Positions 1 to 6,662 of a stretch of 6,719 bases of DNA are shown in pieces; the first letter of the stretch is position 1, and each line of letters begins with the position of its first letter. The position numbers and the translations under genes were made by a program. The stretch is taken from the NCBI GenBank assembly GCA_036378375.1, contig DASUWQ010000552.1, positions 1 through 6,719 of the forward strand. Reading direction: 5' to 3'. This DNA comes from JAFAVN01 sp036378375 (GTDB lineage Bacteria; Verrucomicrobiota; Verrucomicrobiia; Chthoniobacterales; JAFAMB01). The notes under the pieces were generated by a model. That model searched no databases and was not told where the DNA came from. It saw only the letters and a program-made list of their open reading frames with translations.

Positions 1-1
1 T

Positions 2-418
2 TTATTGTCCGACGTATTCCGGATCGAGGCCGCTGACCTTGGCGATACTGCCGACCTGTAACGGGTTGTTAAACTCGTACGCGTAGTCGTCGATCAGCGA
101 CTCGCCCTCTAGGGAGAAGCGCATCCTGACTTCTTTTGCGGTTGGTGAGGTCTCCTTGCTACGGACGGTCGGGATCAAGACCGTTTTGACTTTCTTTCTC
201 TTCAGTTCCGCCTTTTTTTCCGGTGTCAGTTGTTTGAAGAAAGCCTTAGCGTTCTGCTCTGCGACCCGGCGTTGGTACTCTGTCGCCGTGTGCCGAATGA
301 ACATCGTTTGGGTCTGAATGATTCGCAGGGTTGCATTCTCGCCAAACGCAAAAATCTCAGAAATCCCGAAGGCGATGCACAATACCACTGCCGCCACTCT
401 GATAATATGATTTCTCAC
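2..418 (-). CDS. Small exported protein of unknown function
   Basis: I do not recognise this 138-residue protein. It begins with a Sec-type signal peptide: a short basic start (MRNHIIR), a hydrophobic core at about residues 8-20, and a likely cleavage site near residue 24 (after EIFA). The cysteine in VVLC lacks a proper lipobox, so a lipoprotein is unlikely. The mature part has a strongly basic, helix-prone stretch (about residues 50-80, ending in ELKRKKVK), then a more acidic C-terminus with no cysteines and no catalytic motif I can name. It probably acts outside the inner membrane. The start is a GTG with no clear Shine-Dalgarno sequence upstream. The stop is TAA at 2-4, so the frame is complete. 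It is divergent from the metalloprotease-like gene to the right. Its left neighbour is outside the window. Confidence 0.6.
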   Translation of the reverse strand: MRNHIIRVAAVVLCIAFGISEIFAFGENATLRIIQTQTMFIRHTATEYQRRVAEQNAKAFFKQLTPEKKAELKRKKVKTVLIPTVRSKETSPTAKEVRMRFSLEGESLIDDYAYEFNNPLQVGSIAKVSGLDPEYVGQ

Positions 419-772
419 GGCTAGTATCTTTGTAGAAGAGGCAGCCGTTCAAGGCAAGCCTGGGGAATGAGCCTAACGGCGTGTCGGCGCATGGGCGTTT
501 GAGCTCTGGATCACCGTGCAAAAGGGAGAAGGTGGTTCGTAGGAGAAAAATCTTTATAGCTCGTGCCCGATGAAAGCTTGCGAAAGCTCCTTAGGAGCGG
601 CATCTACAGAGCGAGCCGCAAGGGGATATTAGCCGTGTTGACATCGCCGAGAGGTCCGGAATGGCGTTGTTCATCGACGAGGCCTCGCACCTTAGGCAGC
701 CAACCAGGCGGAAACGATTCTGTGGCAACGCATTTTCCACTGCTATGCCGCTCCTACGGAGCTTGCTCGAAT
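419..772. other. Gene-poor divergent intergenic region with repeats
   Basis: This stretch separates the divergent small exported protein and metalloprotease-like gene. It contains repeat copy A, most of copy B, and about 130 bases between them with no recognisable gene. The metalloprotease reading frame stays open leftwards through it to a GTG at 563, but the encoded residues (LRKLLRSGIYRASRKG and onward) look like translated repeat and low-similarity sequence rather than a domain. A perfect 10-bp palindrome, CGAGGCCTCG, lies at 678-687. A TTGACA hexamer at 638-643 has no matching -10 box at normal spacing. No promoter can be assigned with confidence. Confidence 0.5.
536..608 (+). repeat. Two-unit palindromic repeat, copy A
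   Basis: This is one of four copies in the window of a two-unit element. The first core (TTCGTAGGAG, 536-545) is followed four bases later by ATCTTTATAG. The second core (TCCTTAGGAG, 588-597) lies 52 bases after the first and is followed by CGGCATCTA. It is the most degraded copy: the left arm of its first palindrome has lost the AGCTCC sequence, so that hairpin would be weak. It points rightwards, towards copy B. The element type resembles bacterial REP/BIME sequences, which is inference from structure only. Confidence 0.72.
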
Positions 773-813
773 TTGATTGTCGATAGCTATAAAGATTTTC
801 CTCCTACGGAGGA
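741..813 (-). repeat. Two-unit palindromic repeat, copy B
   Basis: Read on the minus strand this has the full family layout: first core at 801-810, then four bases and ATCTTTATAG, then a spacer, then a second core at 751-760 followed by CGGCAT. The two cores are identical and exactly 50 bases apart. The first palindrome has diverged in a compensated way: TCCTCC (799-804) faces GGAGGA (808-813), where other copies have AGCTCC/GGAGCG, so hairpin potential is kept although the bases differ. The copy overlaps the 5' end of the metalloprotease-like reading frame. It could supply that gene's start codon (TTG at 773) and a GGAG (758-761) upstream of it. Confidence 0.82.
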
Positions 814-1729
814 TGATTCTGCGCGGGCGAAACGTCGAAACTTCAAGGAGCTAGCGCCTGCCCTAGTTCTTACCGTTTCGATCTTGTTAGCGGTCGTGTG
901 GTCGCCTTTTCTGTCCGCAGGCGACACGATCCAAGCCGCCGAAAAAAAAATTCGCTCCCCAAACCAGCATCTTGATATCCGAGTCCAAGCTAACGCTTTC
1001 GGAGGCGCAAGCCCGGCCGACATTGAGGCCGTACTGGATTCTGCCGCTTCAGAACTCCTGCGCTACTGTCCGCACACTCAACTTGCCGGAATCGACGTTT
1101 ATTATCGACCTGATCATCCTGAAATTAACTCCAAGCGAACGCCAGGCGGCCGCATCGCCATGGTGTTGTCGGCCCGCGACACCCATTGGGCACAGTACAG
1201 TTTTCAGTTTGCACACGAGTTCAGCCACGCACTTGCCAATTACGCCAGTAGCTCGCAACAAACGATACCGGACAGATCTAACGCCAACCTGTGGTTCGAG
1301 GAAAGCCTGTGTGAAACGGCATCTCTTTTCTGTCTTCGGGCGATGAGCCGCACGTGGCAGGTTAGCCCTCCCTACCCCGCTTTCCGAGCTTATGCTCCCT
1401 GGCTTGCCGATTACGCACAGCAACGCCTCGTGTTGCCGGAACATCGTTTGCCAGGGAGAACATCGTTCGCCGACTGGTTTCGCCAGCACGAACCTGCTTT
1501 GCGAAAAGACGCCGGGCACCGTGATTGGAATGCCATTATCGCCGCGCAGCTTCTCCCCATCTTCGAGGCGGATCCGGCCGGATGGGAAGCGGTGACATTC
1601 CTAAACCACGGTTCGTCTAACGGGCAGGAATCATTATCCGAACATTTTACCCAATGGCGCGCCAATTGTCCGAATCGGCTTCGTCCGTTTGTTAGTAAGC
1701 TGGCTGCCGTTTTCGGGGTGAGGCTCTAG
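773..1729 (+). CDS. Membrane-anchored or secreted HExxH metalloprotease-like protein
   Basis: The frame is open from a GTG at 563 (388 residues). Residue numbers here count from that GTG. Residues 98-118 form a hydrophobic segment preceded by basic KRR, so the protein has an uncleaved anchor or signal peptide and acts outside the cytoplasm. A zinc-protease motif HEFSH sits at 218-222 (ligands H218 and H222, catalytic E219). WFEES follows at 244-248, where E247 is placed like the third ligand in peptidase MA-like gluzincins (W-x-x-E, 25 residues after H222). The remaining roughly 140 residues are rich in W, F and P and match nothing I know. I chose the TTG at 773 because it is the last in-frame start that keeps the whole hydrophobic segment and it has GGAG 11 bases upstream; GTGs at 563, 635 and 722 are possible. 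Residues before about 85 are partly repeat-derived, so a damaged 5' end cannot be excluded. Peptidase activity is inferred from the motif only. Confidence 0.68.
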   Translation: MIVDSYKDFPPTEDDSARAKRRNFKELAPALVLTVSILLAVVWSPFLSAGDTIQAAEKKIRSPNQHLDIRVQANAFGGASPADIEAVLDSAASELLRYCPHTQLAGIDVYYRPDHPEINSKRTPGGRIAMVLSARDTHWAQYSFQFAHEFSHALANYASSSQQTIPDRSNANLWFEESLCETASLFCLRAMSRTWQVSPPYPAFRAYAPWLADYAQQRLVLPEHRLPGRTSFADWFRQHEPALRKDAGHRDWNAIIAAQLLPIFEADPAGWEAVTFLNHGSSNGQESLSEHFTQWRANCPNRLRPFVSKLAAVFGVRL

Positions 1730-1743
1730 TGCAGGTCTGTTTG

Positions 1744-1760
1744 ATATCCCTTCGGGATAT
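1744..1760. other. 7-bp hairpin between convergent genes
   Basis: ATATCCC (1744-1750) and GGGATAT (1754-1760) are perfect arms around a TTC loop. The hairpin starts 14 bases after the metalloprotease-like stop codon and lies about 95 bases beyond the dehydrogenase stop on the other strand. It could stop transcription from either side, but no T-run follows it on either strand, so it is not a standard intrinsic terminator. It may equally be a dispersed palindromic repeat or an RNA 3'-end stabiliser. Confidence 0.4.
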
Positions 1761-1785
1761 GTCCGAACAATCCCTCCGGTACCCT

Positions 1786-1865
1786 CGCCACTTCGCCGTT
1801 TCGCGTCGTCGCCCATTCGCCCATTCGCCGTTTCGCCTAATCGCCCAATCGCCTCTACGCTCCCA
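1786..1865. repeat. Degenerate 8-bp tandem array (CGCCnnnT type)
   Basis: Ten consecutive 8-base units follow one another without indels. In order they are CGCCACTT, CGCCGTTT, CGCGTCGT, CGCCCATT, CGCCCATT, CGCCGTTT, CGCCTAAT, CGCCCAAT, CGCCTCTA and CGCTCCCA. CGCC is nearly invariant in positions 1-4 and the second half varies. The last two units overlap the 3' end of the dehydrogenase gene on the minus strand: its stop codon (1855-1857) lies in unit nine and its final codons in unit ten, which matches poorly. Expansion of the array therefore seems to have approached or shaped that gene's end. The reverse frame across it reads as a false repetitive peptide. Confidence 0.82.
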
Positions 1866-4800
1866 CTTCGAACCTCAACAGCTCCGCAACGTGCAGCGGC
1901 CTTCGCCCTGTATTCTGCTCGACTTGTTCGCGACAACTGAACCCATCCGTGACCACCAGGGTGTCCGGATCGGCGTCGCGCACGGCTGGCAATAGAACGC
2001 GTTCACCGAGCGCTTGGGAAACCTTGAATTTGCTTTTCTCAAACCCGAACGGGCCGGCCATCCCGCAACATCCGCTATCCAGCAATTTCAGCTCGACTCC
2101 CATTCGTTTAATTAAAGTTTCTTCGTGAGTGAACGGAAGAACGGCACGGTGATGGCAATGCCCGTGTAACAGGACTTTCTTCCCGGGCAACTTTGGCGGT
2201 TCAAAACCCGGCACTTGAGTCTGTAAAAAACTGCTCAAGGTAAAGGTCTGTTGTCTCAAACGGTAGGCGACACCGTGGTGCGGAAAGAGGCTACTTAATT
2301 CATCGCGAAATACGCTGGCACAACTCGGTTCCAGCATGATAACCGGGAGACCAGCATTCACAGCTGGTTCGAGTGCCTTAAGGACCCGTTGCAAATAGCT
2401 TTTTGCTGACTTGAGCAATCCGAAATCGTAAAGCGGGCGCCCACAGCAAAGATGTTGCCGCGTCTGAGGCACCTCGACAGCGAACCCAGCATCACTCAAC
2501 ACCTCCCAAGCCGCGCGAGCGATGTCCGCGCGAAAATAGTTATTAAAAGTGTCCGCGAATAAAATCACGCTACCCCGAGCCCTTTTTCCGTTTGCGCTTC
2601 GCGGTTCCGACCGATCGGCCTCGCGCGTGTCCATCATAGTTCGGCTCAGCCGGACGGCGGAGGAAGCCAGACCGCGCTCCACGGAGTTCTTTCGCACCCA
2701 AGTAACAAATGTTTCCTCGGCAAATTTCGGGATATGGCGTTCTTCGGCCAGATGAAGGACAGTCTTGGCCATACGATTCAGAGCCGCTGACGTGTTGAGA
2801 TGGTTCACCAGCTTGGGTGCTCGAGAGGCCAGACGCGCCCAACGATCGATGAATCCAAACACATAATGATTCAGGGGACGCGGTCTGCCTTCGTAATAGT
2901 GAGATAGAAATTCAGACTTATAGGTAGCAATGTCGACGTTCGTGGGGCACTCGCTCTTGCAACCTTTGCAGGCAAGACAAAGATCCATCGATTCTTTGAC
3001 GCGTTCGTCATGCCAGCCGCCTTGCAACAGCTCGCCTTGAAGCATCTCAAAAAGCAGATGAGCGCGTCCACGCGTGCTATGGATCTCTTCCCGAGTCACT
3101 TGGTAACTTGGGCACATAGTTCCGGCATCCGTCTTGCGGCAGGCGCCGACTCCGACACAACGTTGGGTCGCTTTTTCAAATGAGCCTTGGTCTTCAGGAA
3201 AACGGAAATGGGTCTCTACCTGTGCCGGATTATAATCGGCTCCGAGTTTCAAAAACGCTTCCGGCGGATATGGATCGATGACTTTACCCGGATTCAGTTT
3301 ATTATCCGGATCCCAAAGCAGTTTGAAGCTGCGAAACCCTTCCACTAGCTCCGGACCGAACATCTTTTCGTACAAAAATGCGCGCGCATGTCCGTCACCG
3401 TGTTCACCGGAAATTGTGCCGCCATAGCCTCCAACTAAATCGGCAGCTTCCTCCAAAAACTTCCGAAAACGGTGGATCCCCTGATTGGTTTCCAAATCGA
3501 AGGTCACCCGTTGATGGACACAGCCCTCGCCGAAATGCCCGTAATACCAGCCTTTGTAGCCGAATTTAGCGAGAAGCGCTTTGTAATCGCGAAGGTAGGA
3601 ACCTAGCACTCGAGGATGCACCGCCGCATCTTCCCAACCTTCGTGGGTGATAGAATGCTGTCCCGGAATAATCGTGGTGCCACCGTTGCTAGCTTCTCGC
3701 ACCTTCCAGATGCGTTTAACCTCTCCTGGATCTCGGACCACTTTAATGACCGGCGGATCTTCTCGCTGCCGAATCCAGTCCACTAGCTTATCTGCCGCCG
3801 CATCCGCATCCGCCGGTGTATCGCCGCCGAACTCCGCTAACAAGTAACCGTTCCCTGGCGGCAGCAACGCAATGTTCTCCGGTTGCAAGTTCTTCTGGCG
3901 CATCACGACCAGGACATCGCCTTCAAAGCCTTCCAGTGCGATCGGCTTGAAAGGAAGAATGTCGGGCACTAGATCCGCCGCGATGAAGATGTCTTTGAAA
4001 CCGAGGCAGACTAACGATTTGTAACGAGGGCTATGCACCAGCCTTACCTTCGCTTCGAGCACAATGACGCAGGTCCCTTCACTGCCTACCAAGGCTCGAG
4101 CAACATTAAACGGCCTGCCCGCCAGCAACTCATCGAAATTGTAACCGGAGACCCTGCGCGGAATCTTGGCAAACCGTTCCCTAACTAAGTCCCCATAACG
4201 GTCTCGCAGGTTTACCAAACCCGAATAGATCCGTCCGCGACGGTTATCCTCGTGAATGATCTGATCCAACTCAGCAGCCGAAGTCGGGCCCACGGTCAGA
4301 ATGGTGCCGTCATAAAGCAAGACCCGCATTTGCTCTACGTTCTCCTGCACTTTGCCACCCATCAGAGAATGAGTTCCTGAAGAGTTGTTTCCGATCATCC
4401 CGCCGAGCGTACAGCGATTGTGCGTGGATGGATCGGGAGCGAACGTGAGCCCATGCTCTTCGGCAGCGTCGCGTAACGTGTCCAAGACGAGACCGGGTTG
4501 AACGCGAGCAAATCGTTGTTCCGGATTAAGCTCGAGGATCCGGTTCAGATATTTTGAAAAATCGAAAACGACGGCGGCATTACAGCCTTGTCCCGCCAGG
4601 CTGGTGCCGCCCCCGCGTGACAGTATCGGCGCTCCAAATTTCCGGCAAACACCGACCGCGGCGATAACGTCCGCTTCATCGACAGGAATGACGAGGCCGA
4701 TAGGAACCTGTCGATAATTAGAAGCGTCCATCGAATAAGCACCACGGGATCCCGGGTCGAATCTGACCTCTCCTTTAACGTTAGCCCGCAACTCGTGCTC

Positions 4801-4896
4801 GAGCTCGGCCGCCTGAGAAAAGCTATCGATCTTTACCCCATGCGAGCTTGCAGGCAATTCACCATCCTTGTGATCCGAGAGAGCGCCAGTATCCAT
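1855..4896 (-). CDS. FAD/Fe-S D-2-hydroxyacid dehydrogenase, YdiJ type
   Basis: This 1013-residue protein matches in length and order the fused oxidoreductases that include E. coli YdiJ. The FAD-binding domain spans about residues 60-285, with the FAD loop RGGGTSLAGQ (94-103) and TLGGMIGNNSSG (163-174). The substrate/FAD C-terminal domain spans about 290-545, with GHFGEGCVH (453-461; H454 and H461 are probable metal or substrate ligands) and GEHGDGH (497-503). A ferredoxin-like domain follows: a first Cys set at 580, 586 and 595, and a complete CxxCxxCxxxCP at 640-651. Two CCG-type motifs end the protein (CCGRP at 817, EPSC at 856-859, GHCHH at 912-916, CCGMAG at 943). The family oxidises D-2-hydroxyacids such as D-lactate or D-2-hydroxyglutarate and passes electrons to a quinone or other acceptor, so all redox steps sit in one soluble or membrane-associated polypeptide. 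The exact substrate cannot be read. A polar linker (about 745-775) looks longer than usual. The ATG lacks a clear Shine-Dalgarno sequence. It lies 56 bases downstream of the transporter gene and is probably cotranscribed. Confidence 0.93.
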   Translation of the reverse strand: MDTGALSDHKDGELPASSHGVKIDSFSQAAELEHELRANVKGEVRFDPGSRGAYSMDASNYRQVPIGLVIPVDEADVIAAVGVCRKFGAPILSRGGGTSLAGQGCNAAVVFDFSKYLNRILELNPEQRFARVQPGLVLDTLRDAAEEHGLTFAPDPSTHNRCTLGGMIGNNSSGTHSLMGGKVQENVEQMRVLLYDGTILTVGPTSAAELDQIIHEDNRRGRIYSGLVNLRDRYGDLVRERFAKIPRRVSGYNFDELLAGRPFNVARALVGSEGTCVIVLEAKVRLVHSPRYKSLVCLGFKDIFIAADLVPDILPFKPIALEGFEGDVLVVMRQKNLQPENIALLPPGNGYLLAEFGGDTPADADAAADKLVDWIRQREDPPVIKVVRDPGEVKRIWKVREASNGGTTIIPGQHSITHEGWEDAAVHPRVLGSYLRDYKALLAKFGYKGWYYGHFGEGCVHQRVTFDLETNQGIHRFRKFLEEAADLVGGYGGTISGEHGDGHARAFLYEKMFGPELVEGFRSFKLLWDPDNKLNPGKVIDPYPPEAFLKLGADYNPAQVETHFRFPEDQGSFEKATQRCVGVGACRKTDAGTMCPSYQVTREEIHSTRGRAHLLFEMLQGELLQGGWHDERVKESMDLCLACKGCKSECPTNVDIATYKSEFLSHYYEGRPRPLNHYVFGFIDRWARLASRAPKLVNHLNTSAALNRMAKTVLHLAEERHIPKFAEETFVTWVRKNSVERGLASSAVRLSRTMMDTREADRSEPRSANGKRARGSVILFADTFNNYFRADIARAAWEVLSDAGFAVEVPQTRQHLCCGRPLYDFGLLKSAKSYLQRVLKALEPAVNAGLPVIMLEPSCASVFRDELSSLFPHHGVAYRLRQQTFTLSSFLQTQVPGFEPPKLPGKKVLLHGHCHHRAVLPFTHEETLIKRMGVELKLLDSGCCGMAGPFGFEKSKFKVSQALGERVLLPAVRDADPDTLVVTDGFSCREQVEQNTGRRPLHVAELLRFEVGA

Positions 4897-4952
4897 TTGA
4901 ATGATTGTGGGAACGCAGGTTTAGGTTTCCCGCAATGCCAATGCCAGTCAAA
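4897..4952 (-). other. 56-base spacer inside the transporter-dehydrogenase operon
   Basis: The gap is too short for a separate gene. It holds only a weak inverted repeat, GGGAA (4909-4913) and TTCCC (4927-4931) with a 13-base loop, and no T-run, so I see no terminator. No good ribosome binding site precedes the dehydrogenase ATG. The spacing is compatible with cotranscription; an internal promoter cannot be excluded. Confidence 0.4.
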
Positions 4953-6230
4953 TCAGGAGGCGTGAAGGGCTTCACCGGGCTTCATCCAGAACGCAACAAT
5001 CGATCCAACTGCAAACAGTCCCATCGACCCGATAAAGGGAAGTTCCCAATTCTGCGTTTGATCGATGATATACCCGAAGGTTACCGGCGAAAGTATCGCA
5101 GCCAGCGCGGAGCCGCAGTTCATAATTCCACTGGCAGAGCCCGCGTAGCGCGGGGCGATATCCATCGGTATTGCCCACATCGGTCCGATGGTCATTTCCG
5201 CGAAGAAAAATGCCGCTGCCAGACAGACAGCTAGAATCGTGAGGTTCTTGGTTAGGAACAACGGAATCATGCAAACCAGTGAACAGAGAAAGCAAATGAT
5301 CACCAGGTTTCGGCGTGCCATTTGCAGATCTCGAGTTTTGCGCAGGATCAAATCACTCACCACTCCGCCCAGCGCATCCCCAACAACGCCCGCGAAAAAG
5401 ACGCCGGTCGCAAACAACGCCGAATCCTTTAATTCCAACGAATATCGATTCTTAAAGTACTGAGGCAACCAGCTTAGATAGAGCCACAAAGTCCATCCGT
5501 AACAGAAATAGACAAACGTGACCGGCAACATCCGCAAGACCAGCGATTTCCAGGGCACTCGACCGAGCTTAGTGGCGGTGTTCACATAAGGTGCCAACTC
5601 AGCCAGCTCGGCCTGGCTGATCCTGGGATGATCCGCCGGGTTATCGCGAAATAGGAAGTACCAAAAGACAACCCAGATACAACTGACAATCCCGAGGGCA
5701 ATAAAGGAGCCACGCCAACCCGTCAGCGCTATAAGACCGACTACCATCGGTGGGGTCAATGAGTTGCCGACACGCGAAAAGGCATGGGTTATGCCCTGCG
5801 CAAATCCGCGATCGACCGAGCGTGTCCATCTGGCCATGGCGGAAGTCGCCGTAGGAAAGGTTGCCCCCTCGCCAAAGCCCAGTAACAGCCGAGCGATGAC
5901 CATGGTCACGAACCCATTCACGAAACCGGTCAAGATGGTCGCTAGCGCCCAGATTAGCGAGCAGACGGTCAATATCTTCCGCGGACCAAATCGGTCCCCT
6001 AAATAACCGCCGATGATCTGAAAGATCAGGTAAGGATAGGCAAAAACCGAAAAGATGAAGCCGACCTCGGTCTTATTTAAATTAAGCTCCTTTTCGAAAA
6101 CATTCGACGAGGTACTAACATTTACCCGGTCGATGTAGGTTAGGAGATACATCAAGCAGAGCAATAAAAGAACGGTGTTGGTGGCCGCAAACACCCTCGT
6201 CCTGGCGGGATATTTCGATGCATCGTGCAT
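4953..6230 (-). CDS. MFS transporter, anion:cation symporter family
   Basis: This 425-residue integral membrane protein has about twelve hydrophobic segments in two halves, separated by a hydrophilic loop at about residues 195-228. TM1 ends in YIDRVNVS (32-39), a signature of the ACS family (hexuronate, glucarate, tartrate and phthalate transporters). The MFS motif A, GGYLGDRFGPRK, is at 74-85. RLLLGFGEGATFP (114-126) and the C-terminal RYAGSASGIMNCG (361-373) also fit that family. ACS members import organic carboxylates with protons or sodium. Because the gene stands directly before a 2-hydroxyacid dehydrogenase, its cargo is probably the dehydrogenase substrate or a precursor sugar acid; that is inference. 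The ATG at 6228-6230 has only a weak AGGA very close upstream. An overlapping ATG seven bases downstream is out of frame. Length is normal for the family and no key segment is missing. Confidence 0.92.
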   Translation of the reverse strand: MHDASKYPARTRVFAATNTVLLLLCLMYLLTYIDRVNVSTSSNVFEKELNLNKTEVGFIFSVFAYPYLIFQIIGGYLGDRFGPRKILTVCSLIWALATILTGFVNGFVTMVIARLLLGFGEGATFPTATSAMARWTRSVDRGFAQGITHAFSRVGNSLTPPMVVGLIALTGWRGSFIALGIVSCIWVVFWYFLFRDNPADHPRISQAELAELAPYVNTATKLGRVPWKSLVLRMLPVTFVYFCYGWTLWLYLSWLPQYFKNRYSLELKDSALFATGVFFAGVVGDALGGVVSDLILRKTRDLQMARRNLVIICFLCSLVCMIPLFLTKNLTILAVCLAAAFFFAEMTIGPMWAIPMDIAPRYAGSASGIMNCGSALAAILSPVTFGYIIDQTQNWELPFIGSMGLFAVGSIVAFWMKPGEALHAS

Positions 6231-6246
6231 AAGTCCTAGCTGGGGG

Positions 6247-6269
6247 AGCAGCGTCTCCGCGTCGCTGCT
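6247..6269 (-). promoter_or_regulatory. Leader hairpin upstream of transporter gene
   Basis: AGCAGCG (6247-6253) and CGCTGCT (6263-6269) are perfect 7-bp arms around a 9-base loop. On the minus strand the hairpin ends 16 bases before the transporter ATG, so if the transcript starts upstream it would lie in the 5' leader next to the ribosome site. That position could affect translation or RNA stability. It could also be an unrelated palindromic repeat. No riboswitch class is recognisable. Confidence 0.3.
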
Positions 6270-6437
6270 GAACGCGTTGTGGACGACCCTGGCTAAATCG
6301 CCGCCCCGTTGATCACTAGCAAATTGGTCGACTTACGGGCCCACAGAACAACTTCACTGGTGAACTTGCAAGAGGATTTCAGTGCCGCGACAGCTTTTGC
6401 TCGCTCGGACGAATTCTAGTTGGCGGGAGCCGAATCC

Positions 6438-6510
6438 AGCTCCGTAGGAGCGAAATCTTTATAGCCATCGCGGTTCAGAAAGAGTTTAGCTCCGTAAGAG
6501 CGGCATATAG
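6438..6510 (+). repeat. Two-unit palindromic repeat, copy C
   Basis: Its first unit, AGCTCCGTAGGAGCG (6438-6452), can form a 5-bp GCTCC/GGAGC hairpin with a GTA loop. ATCTTTATAG follows at the family's fixed distance. The second unit, AGCTCCGTAAGAGCG (6488-6502), starts exactly 50 bases after the first, differs by one base, and is followed by GCATATAG. It points rightwards, towards copy D, and is the plus-strand counterpart of copy B, with the same period. Confidence 0.85.
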
Positions 6511-6588
6511 TGGGCGACGATTAGCGGTTTTTCTGCGATTGAATCGGTGCATACCGCTCGTACGCCGGACCGACAAAACAGACACGAT

Positions 6589-6662
6589 TAGATGTCGCTC
6601 CTACGGAGCTAGTGCCAATTTGTGCTGCCGTTATTCTATAAATATTGCGCTCCTACGGAGCT
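6589..6662 (-). repeat. Two-unit palindromic repeat, copy D
   Basis: Read on the minus strand, the first unit core is at 6650-6659, then four bases and ATATTTATAG (one change from the usual box), a 25-base spacer, and the second unit core at 6598-6607 followed by CGACATCTA. The cores are identical and 52 bases apart, as in copy A. Both palindromes are complete (AGCTCC/GGAGC arms). It faces copy C, so the two form a long imperfect inverted repeat with about 80 bases between them. Confidence 0.85.

Noticed and set aside
638..643. TTGACA as a -35 promoter box for the metalloprotease-like gene
   Set aside because: No TATAAT-like sequence at 16-18 bases downstream; a single hexamer match is expected by chance.
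536..813. Palindromic repeats about 50 bases apart as a CRISPR array
   Set aside because: Only two repeat units per copy, the copies alternate in strand, the spacers share a box (ATCTTTATAG), and no cas gene is present.
813..815. ATG directly after GGAGG as the metalloprotease start
   Set aside because: It is in the wrong frame, has no spacing from the GGAGG, and reaches a stop codon after 13 codons.
1049..1519. 156-codon minus-strand open frame antisense to the metalloprotease-like gene
   Set aside because: The sense frame carries the HExxH motif and hydrophobic anchor; the antisense product shows no domain or signal.
1634..1936. Minus-strand 100-codon open frame with repetitive peptide (GRMGDDAKRRSGEG)
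   Set aside because: It is the translation of the 8-bp tandem array and overlaps the ends of two convincing genes; the peptide repeat only reflects the DNA repeat.
4905..5234. 109-codon plus-strand open frame over the transporter 3' end
   Set aside because: It is antisense to a well-supported MFS gene and shows no recognisable protein features.
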